Assembly (NCBI RefSeq): GCF_009765965.1
Contig: NZ_LMUL01000017.1
Span: 370,936 to 415,306 of the forward strand
Reading direction: 5' to 3'
DNA: 44,371 nucleotides
Origin: Caulobacter sp. S45
GTDB taxonomy: Bacteria > Pseudomonadota > Alphaproteobacteria > Caulobacterales > Caulobacteraceae
Under the pieces are notes generated by a model. The model had not been told where the DNA came from, did no database searches, and worked only from the letters and a program-made list of their open reading frames with translations. Below, in pieces: positions 10,072 to 18,455 of this stretch. Made by a program: the position numbers and the translations under genes. Every line of letters begins with the position of its first letter. Positions within the stretch are counted from its first letter, which is position 1.

Positions 10072-10487
10072 GCTCCCCGGCCGCTGGGGCGCCGTTCGGC
10101 GGAAGCGGCGCCTTGCGCCCACGGCTGGGGGCGAAACGTTGGGGTGAAACCGTCGACGGCTGCGGTGTAGGTGACCCACCCGCCGTTCGACCAGTCGTGG
10201 AGCTGAAAGCCCGGAGCCTCCATAGCCAGCGCTGGCGGCGCCCCGGGGGTCAAGGTCAGGGCGACCTGGTGCGCTGTGGAAGGCGCTGTCGAGGCGGGCA
10301 CGCCGCGCCACAAGCGGTGCACGCCTCGATGGACGTGCCCGCAAACGATTCCGATCACATGCGGGCTCGCTTCGACCAAATTCCCGATAGGGTCGCTCCA
10401 CCGCCGGTCGGGCGGATCGAGCCAATCTGGACCGCAGGCGAAGGGCGGGTGGTGCATCACTAGGATGGTCGGGTGCTGGAGGCGCAC
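10072..10487 (-). pseudogene. C-terminal half of a cyclic-nucleotide phosphodiesterase-like metallophosphoesterase
   Basis: The frame encodes the second half of a CpdA/Icc-like class III phosphodiesterase. It has the metal-ligand motifs MHHPPF and CGHVHR, then the family-typical STAPSTAHQVAL and a C-terminal PGFQLHDW region. The N-terminal half with the first metal ligands (usual D-x-H) is absent. Upstream of residue PTILVM the frame runs into unrelated repeat DNA at 10588-10690. It has no stop before the symporter's start. It is a truncated, presumably inactive remnant. Confidence 0.75.
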
Positions 10488-10587
10488 GGGCGACGGCGGC
10501 GCCGGCTGAACTGAGGCCGCGGACTGGAGCTCAAGCCGGGGCAAAGCTAACCGCGGTACATTTGAGCTGACAATGCGTGCAACGCGT

Positions 10588-10690
10588 TGTCTGATTGCGG
10601 TCTCCGCCGCAAGCACGCCTGCGATAGCTGATTGGGCGTCCACTCCGACGGGTTGCGCGCACTTGCAGTTGCGCCATCGGGGCCTAAGCA
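10588..10690. repeat. Dispersed ~70-100 bp repeat, left copy
   Basis: This stretch matches 18303-18400 in the same orientation. An identical 15-mer CGGGTTGCGCGCACT (10649-10663 and 18358-18372) is preceded by about 50 bases with roughly 75-80 percent identity (shared TGCGG, CTCCGCCG, TGCGATA, TGATTGG) and followed by GCGCCATC. The two copies bracket the MqsA-like gene, the secreted protein genes and the export operon. Confidence 0.6.
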
Positions 10691-10796
10691 TGATCGCCGC
10701 TTCAGGGGCGATTCTATCGAGCGTGACAAGGCGCTGAGGTTCTTTGATCAGATGCGGTGACTGAGTTCAAACTCATTTCATTCAAGGAGAAGTAGG

Positions 10797-11267
10797 ATGG
10801 CTGCGGTGAAGGCGCTGGCGCCTGAAATGATTTCCCCAGAAACAGGCCAGACCCTCAAGCGAGGCGTCCGCCCTTTCCTCGTGGCCTACCGAGATCTCAA
10901 GACAACTGTCGACCTTCCGGGTTATTACCCAGACGGTGACGGCGAAGGCGTCCATGTCGGCGACGACCTGGAGATCGTCGATCAAGCCCTGAGAGCGCTA
11001 AAGGATCGCGCTGGCCTCCCGACGCCAAGCCGGATACGAGCCCTCCGCGAGGGATTGCGCCTCTCTCAACGTAAGGCGGGCGATGTCTTCGGCGTTGGGC
11101 CTAAGGCGTTTGACAAATACGAGCGCGGTCTCGTGGAGCCGAGTGGTCCGACGGTGCGGCTGATGGGCCTCCTTGAACGCCACTCGGAGCTTGTTGAAGA
11201 ACTTGTTGTCTCGGCCTCGGTCACAGCCGCAAGCCGCGCAGCCCAGGGCGTAGCGTCAAACGCCTAG
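10797..11267 (+). CDS. MqsA/YgiT-family antitoxin-like HTH protein (orphan)
   Basis: The 156-aa product aligns with MqsA-type antitoxins: an N-terminal domain (PETGQTLKRGVRPFLVAYRD, then DLPGYYPDGDGEGVHVGDD) and a C-terminal XRE-type HTH. In the HTH, SRIRALREGLRLSQRKAGDV is followed by KAFDKYERGLVEPSGPT. MqsA normally has a zinc site made of CxxC motifs; here the N-terminal cysteine position reads ISPETG and no cysteine is present in the whole protein. A strong ribosome site (AAGGAG) precedes ATG 10797. The usual upstream MqsR toxin is missing; only repeat DNA lies there. It probably acts as a lone regulator. Confidence 0.75.
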   Translation: MAAVKALAPEMISPETGQTLKRGVRPFLVAYRDLKTTVDLPGYYPDGDGEGVHVGDDLEIVDQALRALKDRAGLPTPSRIRALREGLRLSQRKAGDVFGVGPKAFDKYERGLVEPSGPTVRLMGLLERHSELVEELVVSASVTAASRAAQGVASNA

Positions 11268-11484
11268 TTCCGCGAGCGGCTAACGCCGTCCTGACGTCGC
11301 CGACGGTCTGTTCCCAAGGCTTCAATTCTGGTGCCTCTCCAGCTCCGGCTGGCGAACCCCGGCCGGATTTCTCCCTCAGGCTTTTGAGGGGCGCTTCACC
11401 GGGGCCGCCTTGGCCCCGGGGGGCTAAATCAGCTCCTCTTCACAATCGCGATGTGAGAGGGCCGCTTCACAGACGCCGGCAGCT

Positions 11485-11521
11485 CCCCCTGCGCCTCTGC
11501 TTTGGGCAAAGGCGCAGGGGG
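11485..11521 (-). terminator. Strong hairpin downstream of the secreted-protein gene
   Basis: CCCCCTGCGCC (11485-11495) and GGCGCAGGGGG (11511-11521) form a perfect 11-bp stem, 13 bases past the stop of the minus-strand gene at 11535. There is no T run, so it may be a weak terminator or an mRNA-stabilising hairpin. The rest of 11268-11534 shows nothing else I can support. Confidence 0.5.
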
Positions 11522-11534
11522 CGATGCCTTGCTA

Positions 11535-11978
11535 TCAGTGCGTGATGGTGAATTTCACCGAATGAGCGCCGGTAGTGAACGACGAACTCACCGTCGCCGA
11601 AGAGCAGTCCGCCGCCGGGGTGGCCCCGATGCTGAAGCTGTAGGCTCCCGTGGTGAAGGTTGGCGCCGCAGCGGTCCAGATGGTGCTGTAGTTGAAGCGG
11701 CAGCTGCCATAGGTGAACACGCCCGCGTCGTCGATTCCGCTCGTCGTCGTCGTGAAGGAGGCGGTTTCACCGATCGGGATCGAGGTTGGCGCAGCGGGGC
11801 TGACCGATCCGCTGACATTGGGAGAGCCAACCTCATTCTGCACGGAGGTCGTGGCGTTGACGATTTGCACGCTCGTCTTCAGCGAGGTGGGCTTCGGCTC
11901 CAATTGCGCGTGCGCTTGGCTCGCAGCTAGGCCGCTCAACGCGACTAGGCCGCCGAACAAGATCTTCTTAGACAACAT
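11535..11978 (-). CDS. Secreted protein, unknown function
   Basis: The 147-aa precursor has a clear Sec signal peptide (MLSKKILFGGLVALSGLAAS, then QAHAQ with likely cleavage after AHA). The mature part is rich in Ser/Thr/Val with predicted beta strands. It has two cysteines, one in YGSCRFNYS and one in AADCSSATV, that could form one disulfide. It resembles small periplasmic or surface beta-sandwich proteins, but no family was recognised. ATG 11978 is chosen because AAAGGGA lies before it and it begins the signal peptide. The gene is divergent from the Ala-rich gene at 12309, with a shared 330-base control region. Confidence 0.7.
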   Translation of the reverse strand: MLSKKILFGGLVALSGLAASQAHAQLEPKPTSLKTSVQIVNATTSVQNEVGSPNVSGSVSPAAPTSIPIGETASFTTTTSGIDDAGVFTYGSCRFNYSTIWTAAAPTFTTGAYSFSIGATPAADCSSATVSSSFTTGAHSVKFTITH

Positions 11979-12023
11979 ACTCGTTTCCCTTTCTGAACAA
12001 CGAAAAGACGCACCAACAGGTTG

Positions 12024-12052
12024 AAATACGGTCCACACCAAAAAGTTGTCAA
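12024..12052 (-). promoter_or_regulatory. Candidate promoter of the secreted-protein gene
   Basis: On the minus strand TTGACA (12052-12047), a 17-base spacer and GTATTT (12029-12024) lie about 45 bases before the start. The surrounding 11979-12308 is notably AT-rich for this genome and separates two divergent genes; no other element was recognised in it. Confidence 0.45.
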
Positions 12053-12308
12053 TGTCTTTAATGCTCGTTTACATTAAGTTCTTGTGACGCTAATTTCGCT
12101 TTACGGGATCATTTCCCTCGAACATTATATCTTTGAATTTTAGTCATTTTCCGTCGGCTTATGCGGTACGATGCCTTGGCGTCCGCCGTTCGCGGCGCTT
12201 GCCTGAATTAGCTATGCTGCGCGATCCGAAGCGACGGTGTGGACGGACTGTTAATCTTTTCGGCGGAATGCTGCTTGAGATTGAGTTTGCGTTGATCGAA
12301 GGTCTCCT

Positions 12309-13265
12309 ATGGTTAGCTCTGTCGCCGCCGCCGGGGCACCGACAGCCCTCGCACCGCCTCAACCACAGGCGGCTTCAACGGGGCAGGCCGGCGGATCTGC
12401 GGCGGTTGGCCAATCCGGCGCCGCCGCTGCCTCAGCCTTAGGTAGCGCGGCAACCGCAGCGCCTGCGGTGACGGTGACGCTGTCTGCAAATACGCAAAGA
12501 CTACAAACGGCTGAGGCGAATCTTGCGTCCGATGAAGCCGGCGCATCGACGGGGGCGTTGGCGTCGCAATGGGACCAGGACCTGGCCAATACCGTTGACA
12601 GCAGCAGCGAAGCCGCCGCCGACGCCGAGGTCGCTGCCCTGCCAAGTTCTGACCCGGACCATATCGCCCAGGCGACGTCGGCTCAGGCCTACATCAAGGC
12701 GAAGATGGCCAGCGCCGGAAACCCGGTCAGCGTAGCGAACCCGTTCGCAGGCCTATCGCAGAGCGCCCTTGCCGCGATCGCCAACGACAAATCAGGCCTC
12801 TACACGAGCTACGAGAAATCGGCGGCTGTTGACGAAAGCATGGATCAGACCACTGCGTGGGTCATGAAGTATGCAAGCGATACGCAAGGACAGGAGGCGG
12901 GTTTTTTCCAGGCGGCTCAGCAGCAATACAGTCAACTTTCGCCCTTGCAGCAGTCGGTCTATCCGGCTGATTATATGAAGGCACTAAAGCAACTGGAAAA
13001 TGAGCAGTCAAATGCAGTGAAGACGCCGGACATCGCCGGCGACGCTTCAAATCCTAAGAAGGCCGACGCTAAGGTGGCCGCGCCGGCCACTGCAAGCGAC
13101 GCCGCTCAGGCCGATACCGCATCGAACGGCGGACCTGCGTCGTCGATCAGTGCGTCCAATCCAGATGACCCGACCGATCCTAATGGTTCAACGGCGGCGG
13201 ATATTTTGACGATCACGGCCGCGCTCGCCCTGCCGCCCGGAGACATCCTCAACCTCGTCGCCTGA
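12309..13265 (+). CDS. Ala/Ser-rich protein, unknown function
   Basis: The 318-aa product is strongly biased to Ala, Ser, Gln and Pro. A low-complexity N-terminus (1-60) leads to a helical middle (60-235) with stretches such as TQRLQTAEANLASDEAGAST, AQATSAQAYIKAKMASAG and FFQAAQQQYSQLSPLQQSVY. The acidic, Ala-rich tail is followed by a hydrophobic end (ILTITAALALPPGDILNLVA). There is no classical signal peptide and no cysteine. It is immediately followed by a MacAB-TolC type export operon on the same strand, so it may be its substrate or an associated factor; that is inference only. The C-terminal hydrophobic patch is a possible secretion signal. Confidence 0.6.
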   Translation: MVSSVAAAGAPTALAPPQPQAASTGQAGGSAAVGQSGAAAASALGSAATAAPAVTVTLSANTQRLQTAEANLASDEAGASTGALASQWDQDLANTVDSSSEAAADAEVAALPSSDPDHIAQATSAQAYIKAKMASAGNPVSVANPFAGLSQSALAAIANDKSGLYTSYEKSAAVDESMDQTTAWVMKYASDTQGQEAGFFQAAQQQYSQLSPLQQSVYPADYMKALKQLENEQSNAVKTPDIAGDASNPKKADAKVAAPATASDAAQADTASNGGPASSISASNPDDPTDPNGSTAADILTITAALALPPGDILNLVA

Positions 13266-13374
13266 CGGCAAGTGAGAAGCCATACGCGGCCTCATTGAGC
13301 GGCTTACGACGCCTCATCGCCTATGGCTGACAAAAAAAAACAGCATACGCGCTATATCATCTCAAATAGACCGT

Positions 13375-14208
13375 ATGGTTGAATTTCCTGTTGAGGTCGG
13401 GTCAGTGGCGTGGTCGATCGCGGACCCTCGGTCTTCAACCGGTCTATCGATGGGCCGCTATGAAGACGGCGGCGGACATAAGCCCGCAGAGTCACCCGTC
13501 TTCGTCTCAGATCCTCCGCGCATGTTGAGTTTTGCCGGTGTGGAAAAGGCCTATGGGGGAGACGGCGCGCGGACGGTGGTCCTCCGGGACGTGACCTTCG
13601 AGATCGGCTCCGGCGAATTCTGCGCGATTATTGGTCCGTCCGGATCGGGCAAGAGCACGCTGATGAATCTCATCGGGCTCCTCGATCGCCCGACGGCGGG
13701 GCGTGTTTTCCTGAACGGAATCGACGTGAGCGCAGCGTCGGCGACGCAGGCCGCTGAAATCCGCAACCGCACAGTCGGTTTTGTATTTCAATCCTTTCAG
13801 CTTCTGCCCCGGCTGAGGGCTTGGGAGAACGTGGCCTTGCCGCTCCTCTACCGCGGCGTCGCGAAGGCTGACCGCCGCGCGCCGGCGCACGACATGCTGC
13901 GTCGTGTGGGTTTGGCCAGCCATGCGGATCATTACCCCCATACCCTCTCAGGAGGCCAGCGGCAGCGCGTGGCGATCGCCCGCGCCCTTGTGGGCGAACC
14001 GCGCCTGATCCTGGCGGATGAGCCGACAGGAAGCTTGGACAGCCGCACTGCCGGCGATGTGCTGGATCTCTTTCAGGCGCTGAACCGGTCGCTGGACGTG
14101 ACCATCATCATGGTGACCCACGATCAGGCGATCGCTGCGAGGTGTGACCGGCAGATCGAAATCCTCGACGGACGGTTGGTCCGCGACACCCGACGCGGCG
14201 ACGCGTGA
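13375..14208 (+). CDS. ABC transporter ATP-binding protein (MacB/LolD type)
   Basis: This is the ATPase of a MacB-like exporter in which ATPase and permease are separate chains. Motifs are Walker [11 protein letters not shown]-loop in [11 protein letters not shown], signature [15 protein letters not shown], Walker [14 protein letters not shown] and the switch histidine in MVTHD. The LolD/MacB-typical order is intact. The first 49 residues before [12 protein letters not shown] are atypical; internal ATGs at 13450 or 13522 are possible starts and no ribosome site decides. The stop overlaps the start of the permease gene (TGATG), so the two are coupled. Confidence 0.9.
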   Translation: MVEFPVEVGSVAWSIADPRSSTGLSMGRYEDGGGHKPAESPVFVSDPPRMLSFAGVEKAYGGDGARTVVLRDVTFEIGSGEFCAIIGPSGSGKSTLMNLIGLLDRPTAGRVFLNGIDVSAASATQAAEIRNRTVGFVFQSFQLLPRLRAWENVALPLLYRGVAKADRRAPAHDMLRRVGLASHADHYPHTLSGGQRQRVAIARALVGEPRLILADEPTGSLDSRTAGDVLDLFQALNRSLDVTIIMVTHDQAIAARCDRQIEILDGRLVRDTRRGDA

Positions 14209-15401
14209 TGGCGGCGAAAGGGGCGTCCATTCGCGAGTTGGTCGCTGATGCCCTGTCGAACCTCTACGCCTTGCGCCTGCGGTCCGCCCTCGCGCTCCTT
14301 GGCATCGTCATCGGCGCCGGATCAGTCATTGCGATGCTCACCATTGGGCATATGGCCGAGCGCGAAGCGTTGCGGGTGTTCAGCCGCATGGGGCTGCAGA
14401 CGCTTGTCGCGACGGCCACGCTTCCCAATCCGGCTGCGCCCGGCTTCGATCGCGGCGACATCGAAGCGTTATCTCGTCGCGTGGCGGCAGTCGCCGAGTC
14501 AGCCCCGATCACGATCGCCTCGGTCGCCGTCGACGTCGACGGCGCCTCGCAAGCGGTCAACGTGGCGGCGGCGACACCGGCCTTGAAAGCGCTGGCCGGC
14601 CTTGAAGTCCGGGACGGTCGGTTCATTGGCCAGGGTGACGGCGATAACTTGGTCGTGGTTCTGGGCGCTGAGGCGCCTGCGAAGCTCTCTCGGCCGGGCG
14701 CCCCTCTCGGCGTCGGGCGTTCGCTCCGGCTTGGCCTCTACTTGTACTCGATCATCGGCATCCTGAGGGAAACCGAGACGACGGTGTTCGATCCGACGGA
14801 TTTCAACAACGCGGTCATCATCCCCTTATCGGGGAGCGCACGGGCTTTGGGACGCCTGCCGATCACCGGCGCCATGGTTCGGGTGCGCCCCGGCGCCGAC
14901 GTCGACGCGGCGGCGGCGATCGTCGCCAACGCGCTGAAGCGGGCGAACCCAAATGTTCGCCTACAGGTTCAGACGGCCCGCCAGCTGGTCACCGCTATAA
15001 GCGCCCAGAAGGCGGTTCATACCAAGCTCCTGGCCGCCGTCGGTGCGATCTCGTTGTTGGTCGGCGGCATCGGCGTGATGAACGTCATGTTGATGGGGGT
15101 CATGGAACGGCGGCGGGAAATCGGTTTGAGGGCGGCTATCGGCGCGCGTCCGCGAGACCTTCAGCTGATGTTTCTGGTCGAGGCCGGCGTCCTGGCGCTG
15201 GGCGGCGGGGTGGTGGGGACTTTTCTCGGGCTCGCTGCTGCGTACGTCGTCGCCCGGAGTTCGGGTTGGGCTTTCAGCGTTCCGGCTTATGCCGCGCCGC
15301 TTGGAATTGGGATGGCGGCTGGGGTCGGGCTCGTCTTTGGGCTCTATCCCGCGATCAAGGCGTCCCAACTCGATCCGATCGAAGCGCTTCGTGCGGATTA
15401 G
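14205..15401 (+). CDS. ABC transporter permease (MacB/FtsX type)
   Basis: The 398-aa permease partners the preceding ATPase. It has a first membrane helix (ALALLGIVIGAGSVIAMLTI) and a large periplasmic MacB-type domain (about residues 50-270). Three C-terminal FtsX-type helices follow, around LLVGGIGVMNVMLMGVMERR, EAGVLALGGGVVGTFLGLAA and GIGMAAGVGLVFGLYPA. The conserved cytoplasmic stretch REIGLRAAIGAR and the ending ASQLDPIEALR are textbook for MacB. GTG 14205 or ATG 14208 may be the start; both overlap the ATPase stop. It is followed by the outer-membrane and adaptor components, completing a tripartite pump. Confidence 0.92.
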   Translation: MMAAKGASIRELVADALSNLYALRLRSALALLGIVIGAGSVIAMLTIGHMAEREALRVFSRMGLQTLVATATLPNPAAPGFDRGDIEALSRRVAAVAESAPITIASVAVDVDGASQAVNVAAATPALKALAGLEVRDGRFIGQGDGDNLVVVLGAEAPAKLSRPGAPLGVGRSLRLGLYLYSIIGILRETETTVFDPTDFNNAVIIPLSGSARALGRLPITGAMVRVRPGADVDAAAAIVANALKRANPNVRLQVQTARQLVTAISAQKAVHTKLLAAVGAISLLVGGIGVMNVMLMGVMERRREIGLRAAIGARPRDLQLMFLVEAGVLALGGGVVGTFLGLAAAYVVARSSGWAFSVPAYAAPLGIGMAAGVGLVFGLYPAIKASQLDPIEALRAD

Positions 15402-15537
15402 GGCTGGCATAGGCCGGCACAGGCGCACCGGTGGGCGTTTCCATGGTCGGCTGGCCTGGCGCGCGCTTCAACTCCTTTGGAGTCGTGCAGCCCACGAGAA
15501 GGAACGCCGCGGCGAGCGGCCAAGGCCTAACTTTCAC
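15355..15537 (-). CDS. Possible small lipoprotein
   Basis: On the minus strand GTG 15537 (GAGGA eight bases upstream) opens a 60-codon frame with a convincing lipoprotein signal (MKVRPWPLAAAFLLVGC, lipobox LVGC). A Pro-rich mature part follows, TPKELKRAPGQPTMETP then ending in HEALRSDRVGTP. Small alphaproteobacterial lipoproteins of this build exist. It overlaps the 3' end of the permease gene by 47 bases on the opposite strand and starts only 18 bases from the divergent TolC-like start, which is unusual. The frame could be chance. Confidence 0.4.
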   Translation of the reverse strand: MKVRPWPLAAAFLLVGCTTPKELKRAPGQPTMETPTGAPVPAYASPNPHEALRSDRVGTP

Positions 15538-15555
15538 GGGGCGATCCTCGCAGCG

Positions 15556-17016
15556 ATGGGCATTTCCGCATCCTCGTTCGCTTTTGGTCCAGTTGCGGCC
15601 GAGACCCCGCCGTCGCTCTCACCCGTCAGATCCCCGCCGGCGCCGTCTCCCACCGCAACGGGCCAGCCGGTCAAGCTTGGCCTCGCCGAGGCGCTGGCGC
15701 TCGGTCTTCGGGACAATCGCACCATCAAATCCGCCTATCTGGAGCGTATCGCCCAACGCTTCGATCTTGTCGTGGCTGAGAGCGCATTCGTCCCTAAGCT
15801 CAATCTCGTCGGTAGTGTCGCCGCCACGCGGAGCGGCGATCTTGCCGGCTCAACAACGTCTCTTACGCCAACGGCGACCTGGCTGTCTCCGCTTGGCACC
15901 CAGGTCCAATTCTCATGGGCACGTACTCAAACGGGTGGCCTGGGCGATGACGGCGCGCTCGAGACGACCAATCTCACCGTCACCCAACCTTTCCTTCGCG
16001 GGGCGGGCGTCGCTGTCAACCTCGCGCCGATCCGCATCGCGCGGCTTCAGGAAGACATCAACAAGCTCAGTCTCAAGTCCACGGTCAGCGACACCGTGAC
16101 ATCGATCATCTTGGCCTACCGCACCCTCCAAAAAGCCCAAGAACAGCTCCGCCTTGCGAACGTGTCGGAGGATCGCTCCAAGAGCCTGCTCACCACCAAT
16201 CGGGCACTGATCGAAGCCGGCAGGATGGCGGCTTCCGATATCGTTCAGACTCAGTCCGACCTGGCGAGCCAGCAGGTCACCGTTCTCCAGGCCGAGCAGG
16301 CCCGCAACAGCGCCCAACTCGCCCTGCTGAGACTTCTCGCGGTCGATCTGCGAACAAACATTATCGCCGCAGATCCGATCAAGGCCGAGCATGTTGAGAT
16401 TGCCCTGGACCAAGTCATCGCGCTCGGCCTCGACAACCGGATGGACCTGCTGTCGCAGCGCAAGGCGCTCGAGCAGGATCGTCAAAATCTTGTCGTCGCC
16501 AAAAATAATCGGCTGTGGAATCTCTCGGCGATCGGGTCTGTGCAGAACCAGAGCGGCGTGAGCTCGGGAATGGCGGCTGGGCTACCGAACGCGCTTCTGG
16601 GCTCGACCCGAAGCTTTGGCCTGCAGCTTAGCATTCCACTCGGGGACTACACTCTTCGGCAAGCCGATATTCAAGCGACGACGACGGTCAGAACGGCGGA
16701 GGTCCAGCTCGAGGACCTACGCCAACAGGTCGAGGCCTCGGTCCGGGATGCTGTGCAGGGCGTCGAGCTCAGCTGGCGTCAACGCGAGGTCGCGCAGCTG
16801 GCCCAAGACTTGGCGGCAAAGGCCCTTGACGTCGCGCGAGAGAAACTGCGCGCCGGCCGGTCCTCCAATTTCGAAGTCCTCACCTTCGAAGCGGACTTGC
16901 GGTCAGCCGAGACCCAGGCGCTTACCGCATCGATCACCTACCTGAACGCCCTCACCACCCTCGATCAGCAAATCGGTACAACGTTGGACACATGGCGGAT
17001 CTCGCTAAACGATTGA
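15556..17016 (+). CDS. TolC-family outer membrane efflux protein
   Basis: This 486-aa outer-membrane channel subunit carries two OEP repeats. The first begins LGLAEALALGLRDNRTIKSA and the second begins around HVEIALDQVIALGLDNRMDL. Long coiled-coil segments carry the usual Gln/Ala heptads (AQEQLRLANVSEDRSKSLL; QREVAQLAQDLAAKALDVAR). ATG 15556 gives only a short hydrophobic N-terminus (GISASSFAFGPVAAE). The residues just upstream (HGAILAA) would make a better signal peptide, but no start codon precedes them, so the start may be non-standard. It overlaps the adaptor gene by 25 bases. Confidence 0.85.
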   Translation: MGISASSFAFGPVAAETPPSLSPVRSPPAPSPTATGQPVKLGLAEALALGLRDNRTIKSAYLERIAQRFDLVVAESAFVPKLNLVGSVAATRSGDLAGSTTSLTPTATWLSPLGTQVQFSWARTQTGGLGDDGALETTNLTVTQPFLRGAGVAVNLAPIRIARLQEDINKLSLKSTVSDTVTSIILAYRTLQKAQEQLRLANVSEDRSKSLLTTNRALIEAGRMAASDIVQTQSDLASQQVTVLQAEQARNSAQLALLRLLAVDLRTNIIAADPIKAEHVEIALDQVIALGLDNRMDLLSQRKALEQDRQNLVVAKNNRLWNLSAIGSVQNQSGVSSGMAAGLPNALLGSTRSFGLQLSIPLGDYTLRQADIQATTTVRTAEVQLEDLRQQVEASVRDAVQGVELSWRQREVAQLAQDLAAKALDVAREKLRAGRSSNFEVLTFEADLRSAETQALTASITYLNALTTLDQQIGTTLDTWRISLND

Positions 17017-18293
17017 GCCGCTCGCCACGATCGCTCTGGGGCGCCCTTGGCGTCCTGATGGTGATCGGCGCCGGTGTGGTCCTCGTTGGGAGGCTGCGCA
17101 GCCCGCCGGCGGCGTCCCTTGAGCATATCTACACCGTCCAGCCTCGACCGTTCACCTCGAGCATCAGCGTGGTCGGCACGGTCAGCCCGGCGGACAGCGT
17201 CGATGTGACCGCGCCATTCGATGGCGTTGTCAAAAGCTTGGGTTTCAAGTTTGGTGAGACGGTTCACGCGGGCCAGGTCCTCGTGGTGATGAACACCGAC
17301 GATCTTGAGGCGCGCGCGAGGGAAACCGAGGCGGCCTACCTCAAGGCTGCCCAGGCGGAATCCGACATGGAGGGGTGGGCTGGCGGCACCGACGTCTTGC
17401 GCGCCCGCCGCAGCGTTGAATCCGCAGCCCTTGCGTTGAGAAACACGGACAATAAGGCGGCCGAGACGAAAGGGCTGCTGGATCGCGGCCTGGTCGCCCG
17501 CAGCGAGTATGACGGGCTGCTGCAACAGCGCGAAAGCGAGAACTCGGCCCTTAGCGCGGCTCAGCAGGATTTGGCGGCGACGTTGAAGAAGGGCGCCGGG
17601 CCAAACCGAGCCATTACCCGGCTCGAGCTTCAGAACACCAAAGCCAAGCTCGCTGAAATCGAGGCGCAGCTCTCAAGCGCGATCCTGAAGGCGCCCGCCG
17701 GCGGCGTGATGGGACGTCCCCCGGCCGGAAAGAGCGAGGGCGACACGATCCAACCCCGCGCGGGCGCGCGTCTAGACCAAGGCCAGTTGATTGGTACTCT
17801 TGCGCGATTTAGCGCCTTCGCCTTGGCCGTGAAGCTCGACGAGGCCGACGCCAATCGCATCCGCGTCGGTCAAGCCGCCTCGATTACCGGCTCCGGATTC
17901 GACGGTCTTACGCTCTCGGGTCATGTTACCGAAATCGCAGGCGAGGGGGTGCCCGAAGGCGGTGCGGCTGGCGCCGTGTTCGGGGCAACGGTGACATTGG
18001 ATCCGCTGACTCCAACCCAGGCGAGCGCGGTGCGCATGGGCATGACCGCCAACGTGACGATCACGACCTACCAGGCCGCCGCAGCGATTGTGGTCCCCCC
18101 GCAGGCCCTGGCGCCCGATGGAGCTGGCGTGGCCGTCAATCTATGGGACGCAGAGTCCAAGCAGAGCCGTCTCCGCATTGTCGCAGTTGGCGCGGCTGCT
18201 CCGGATGGGGTGGAGATCCGATCTGGGCTGAAGCCCGGCGACGTTATTCGCTGGTCCGATCCGACAACTCCAGGGTCTTCGACGCCGAACTGA
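16992..18293 (+). CDS. MacA-like periplasmic adaptor (membrane fusion protein)
   Basis: The 433-aa adaptor links the MacB-type pump to the TolC channel. It has an N-terminal anchor helix (SLWGALGVLMVIGAGVVLVG) and a first half-lipoyl stretch VDVTAPFDGVVKSLGFKFGE. A long alpha hairpin follows (about residues 100-210), then the second lipoyl half (AILKAPAGGVMGRPPAGK). The beta-barrel and membrane-proximal domains extend to VVPPQALAPDG. ATG 16992 lies within the 3' end of the TolC gene. It completes an operon ordered ATPase, permease, channel, adaptor. The substrate is unknown; such pumps export macrolides, peptides or signals. Confidence 0.9.
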   Translation: MADLAKRLSRSPRSLWGALGVLMVIGAGVVLVGRLRSPPAASLEHIYTVQPRPFTSSISVVGTVSPADSVDVTAPFDGVVKSLGFKFGETVHAGQVLVVMNTDDLEARARETEAAYLKAAQAESDMEGWAGGTDVLRARRSVESAALALRNTDNKAAETKGLLDRGLVARSEYDGLLQQRESENSALSAAQQDLAATLKKGAGPNRAITRLELQNTKAKLAEIEAQLSSAILKAPAGGVMGRPPAGKSEGDTIQPRAGARLDQGQLIGTLARFSAFALAVKLDEADANRIRVGQAASITGSGFDGLTLSGHVTEIAGEGVPEGGAAGAVFGATVTLDPLTPTQASAVRMGMTANVTITTYQAAAAIVVPPQALAPDGAGVAVNLWDAESKQSRLRIVAVGAAAPDGVEIRSGLKPGDVIRWSDPTTPGSSTPN

Positions 18294-18302
18294 TACGGCG
18301 TG

Positions 18303-18400
18303 ACCTGCGGCCTCCGCCGAAAAAGCGCGTGCGATATTGATTGGACACGTACCCCGGCGGGTTGCGCGCACTGAATTCGCGCCATCTCGATCGCCCCAAG
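18303..18400. repeat. Dispersed ~70-100 bp repeat, right copy
   Basis: Partner of 10588-10690, same orientation, sharing the exact 15-mer at 18358-18372. It begins within 10 bases of the adaptor gene's stop, so the export operon and its upstream genes are framed by the two copies. Confidence 0.6.
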
Positions 18401-18455
18401 ATCGTGCACCAGTTCAAACAGTCCGGTATACCGCACTCGACGCTTAGGACGCACG

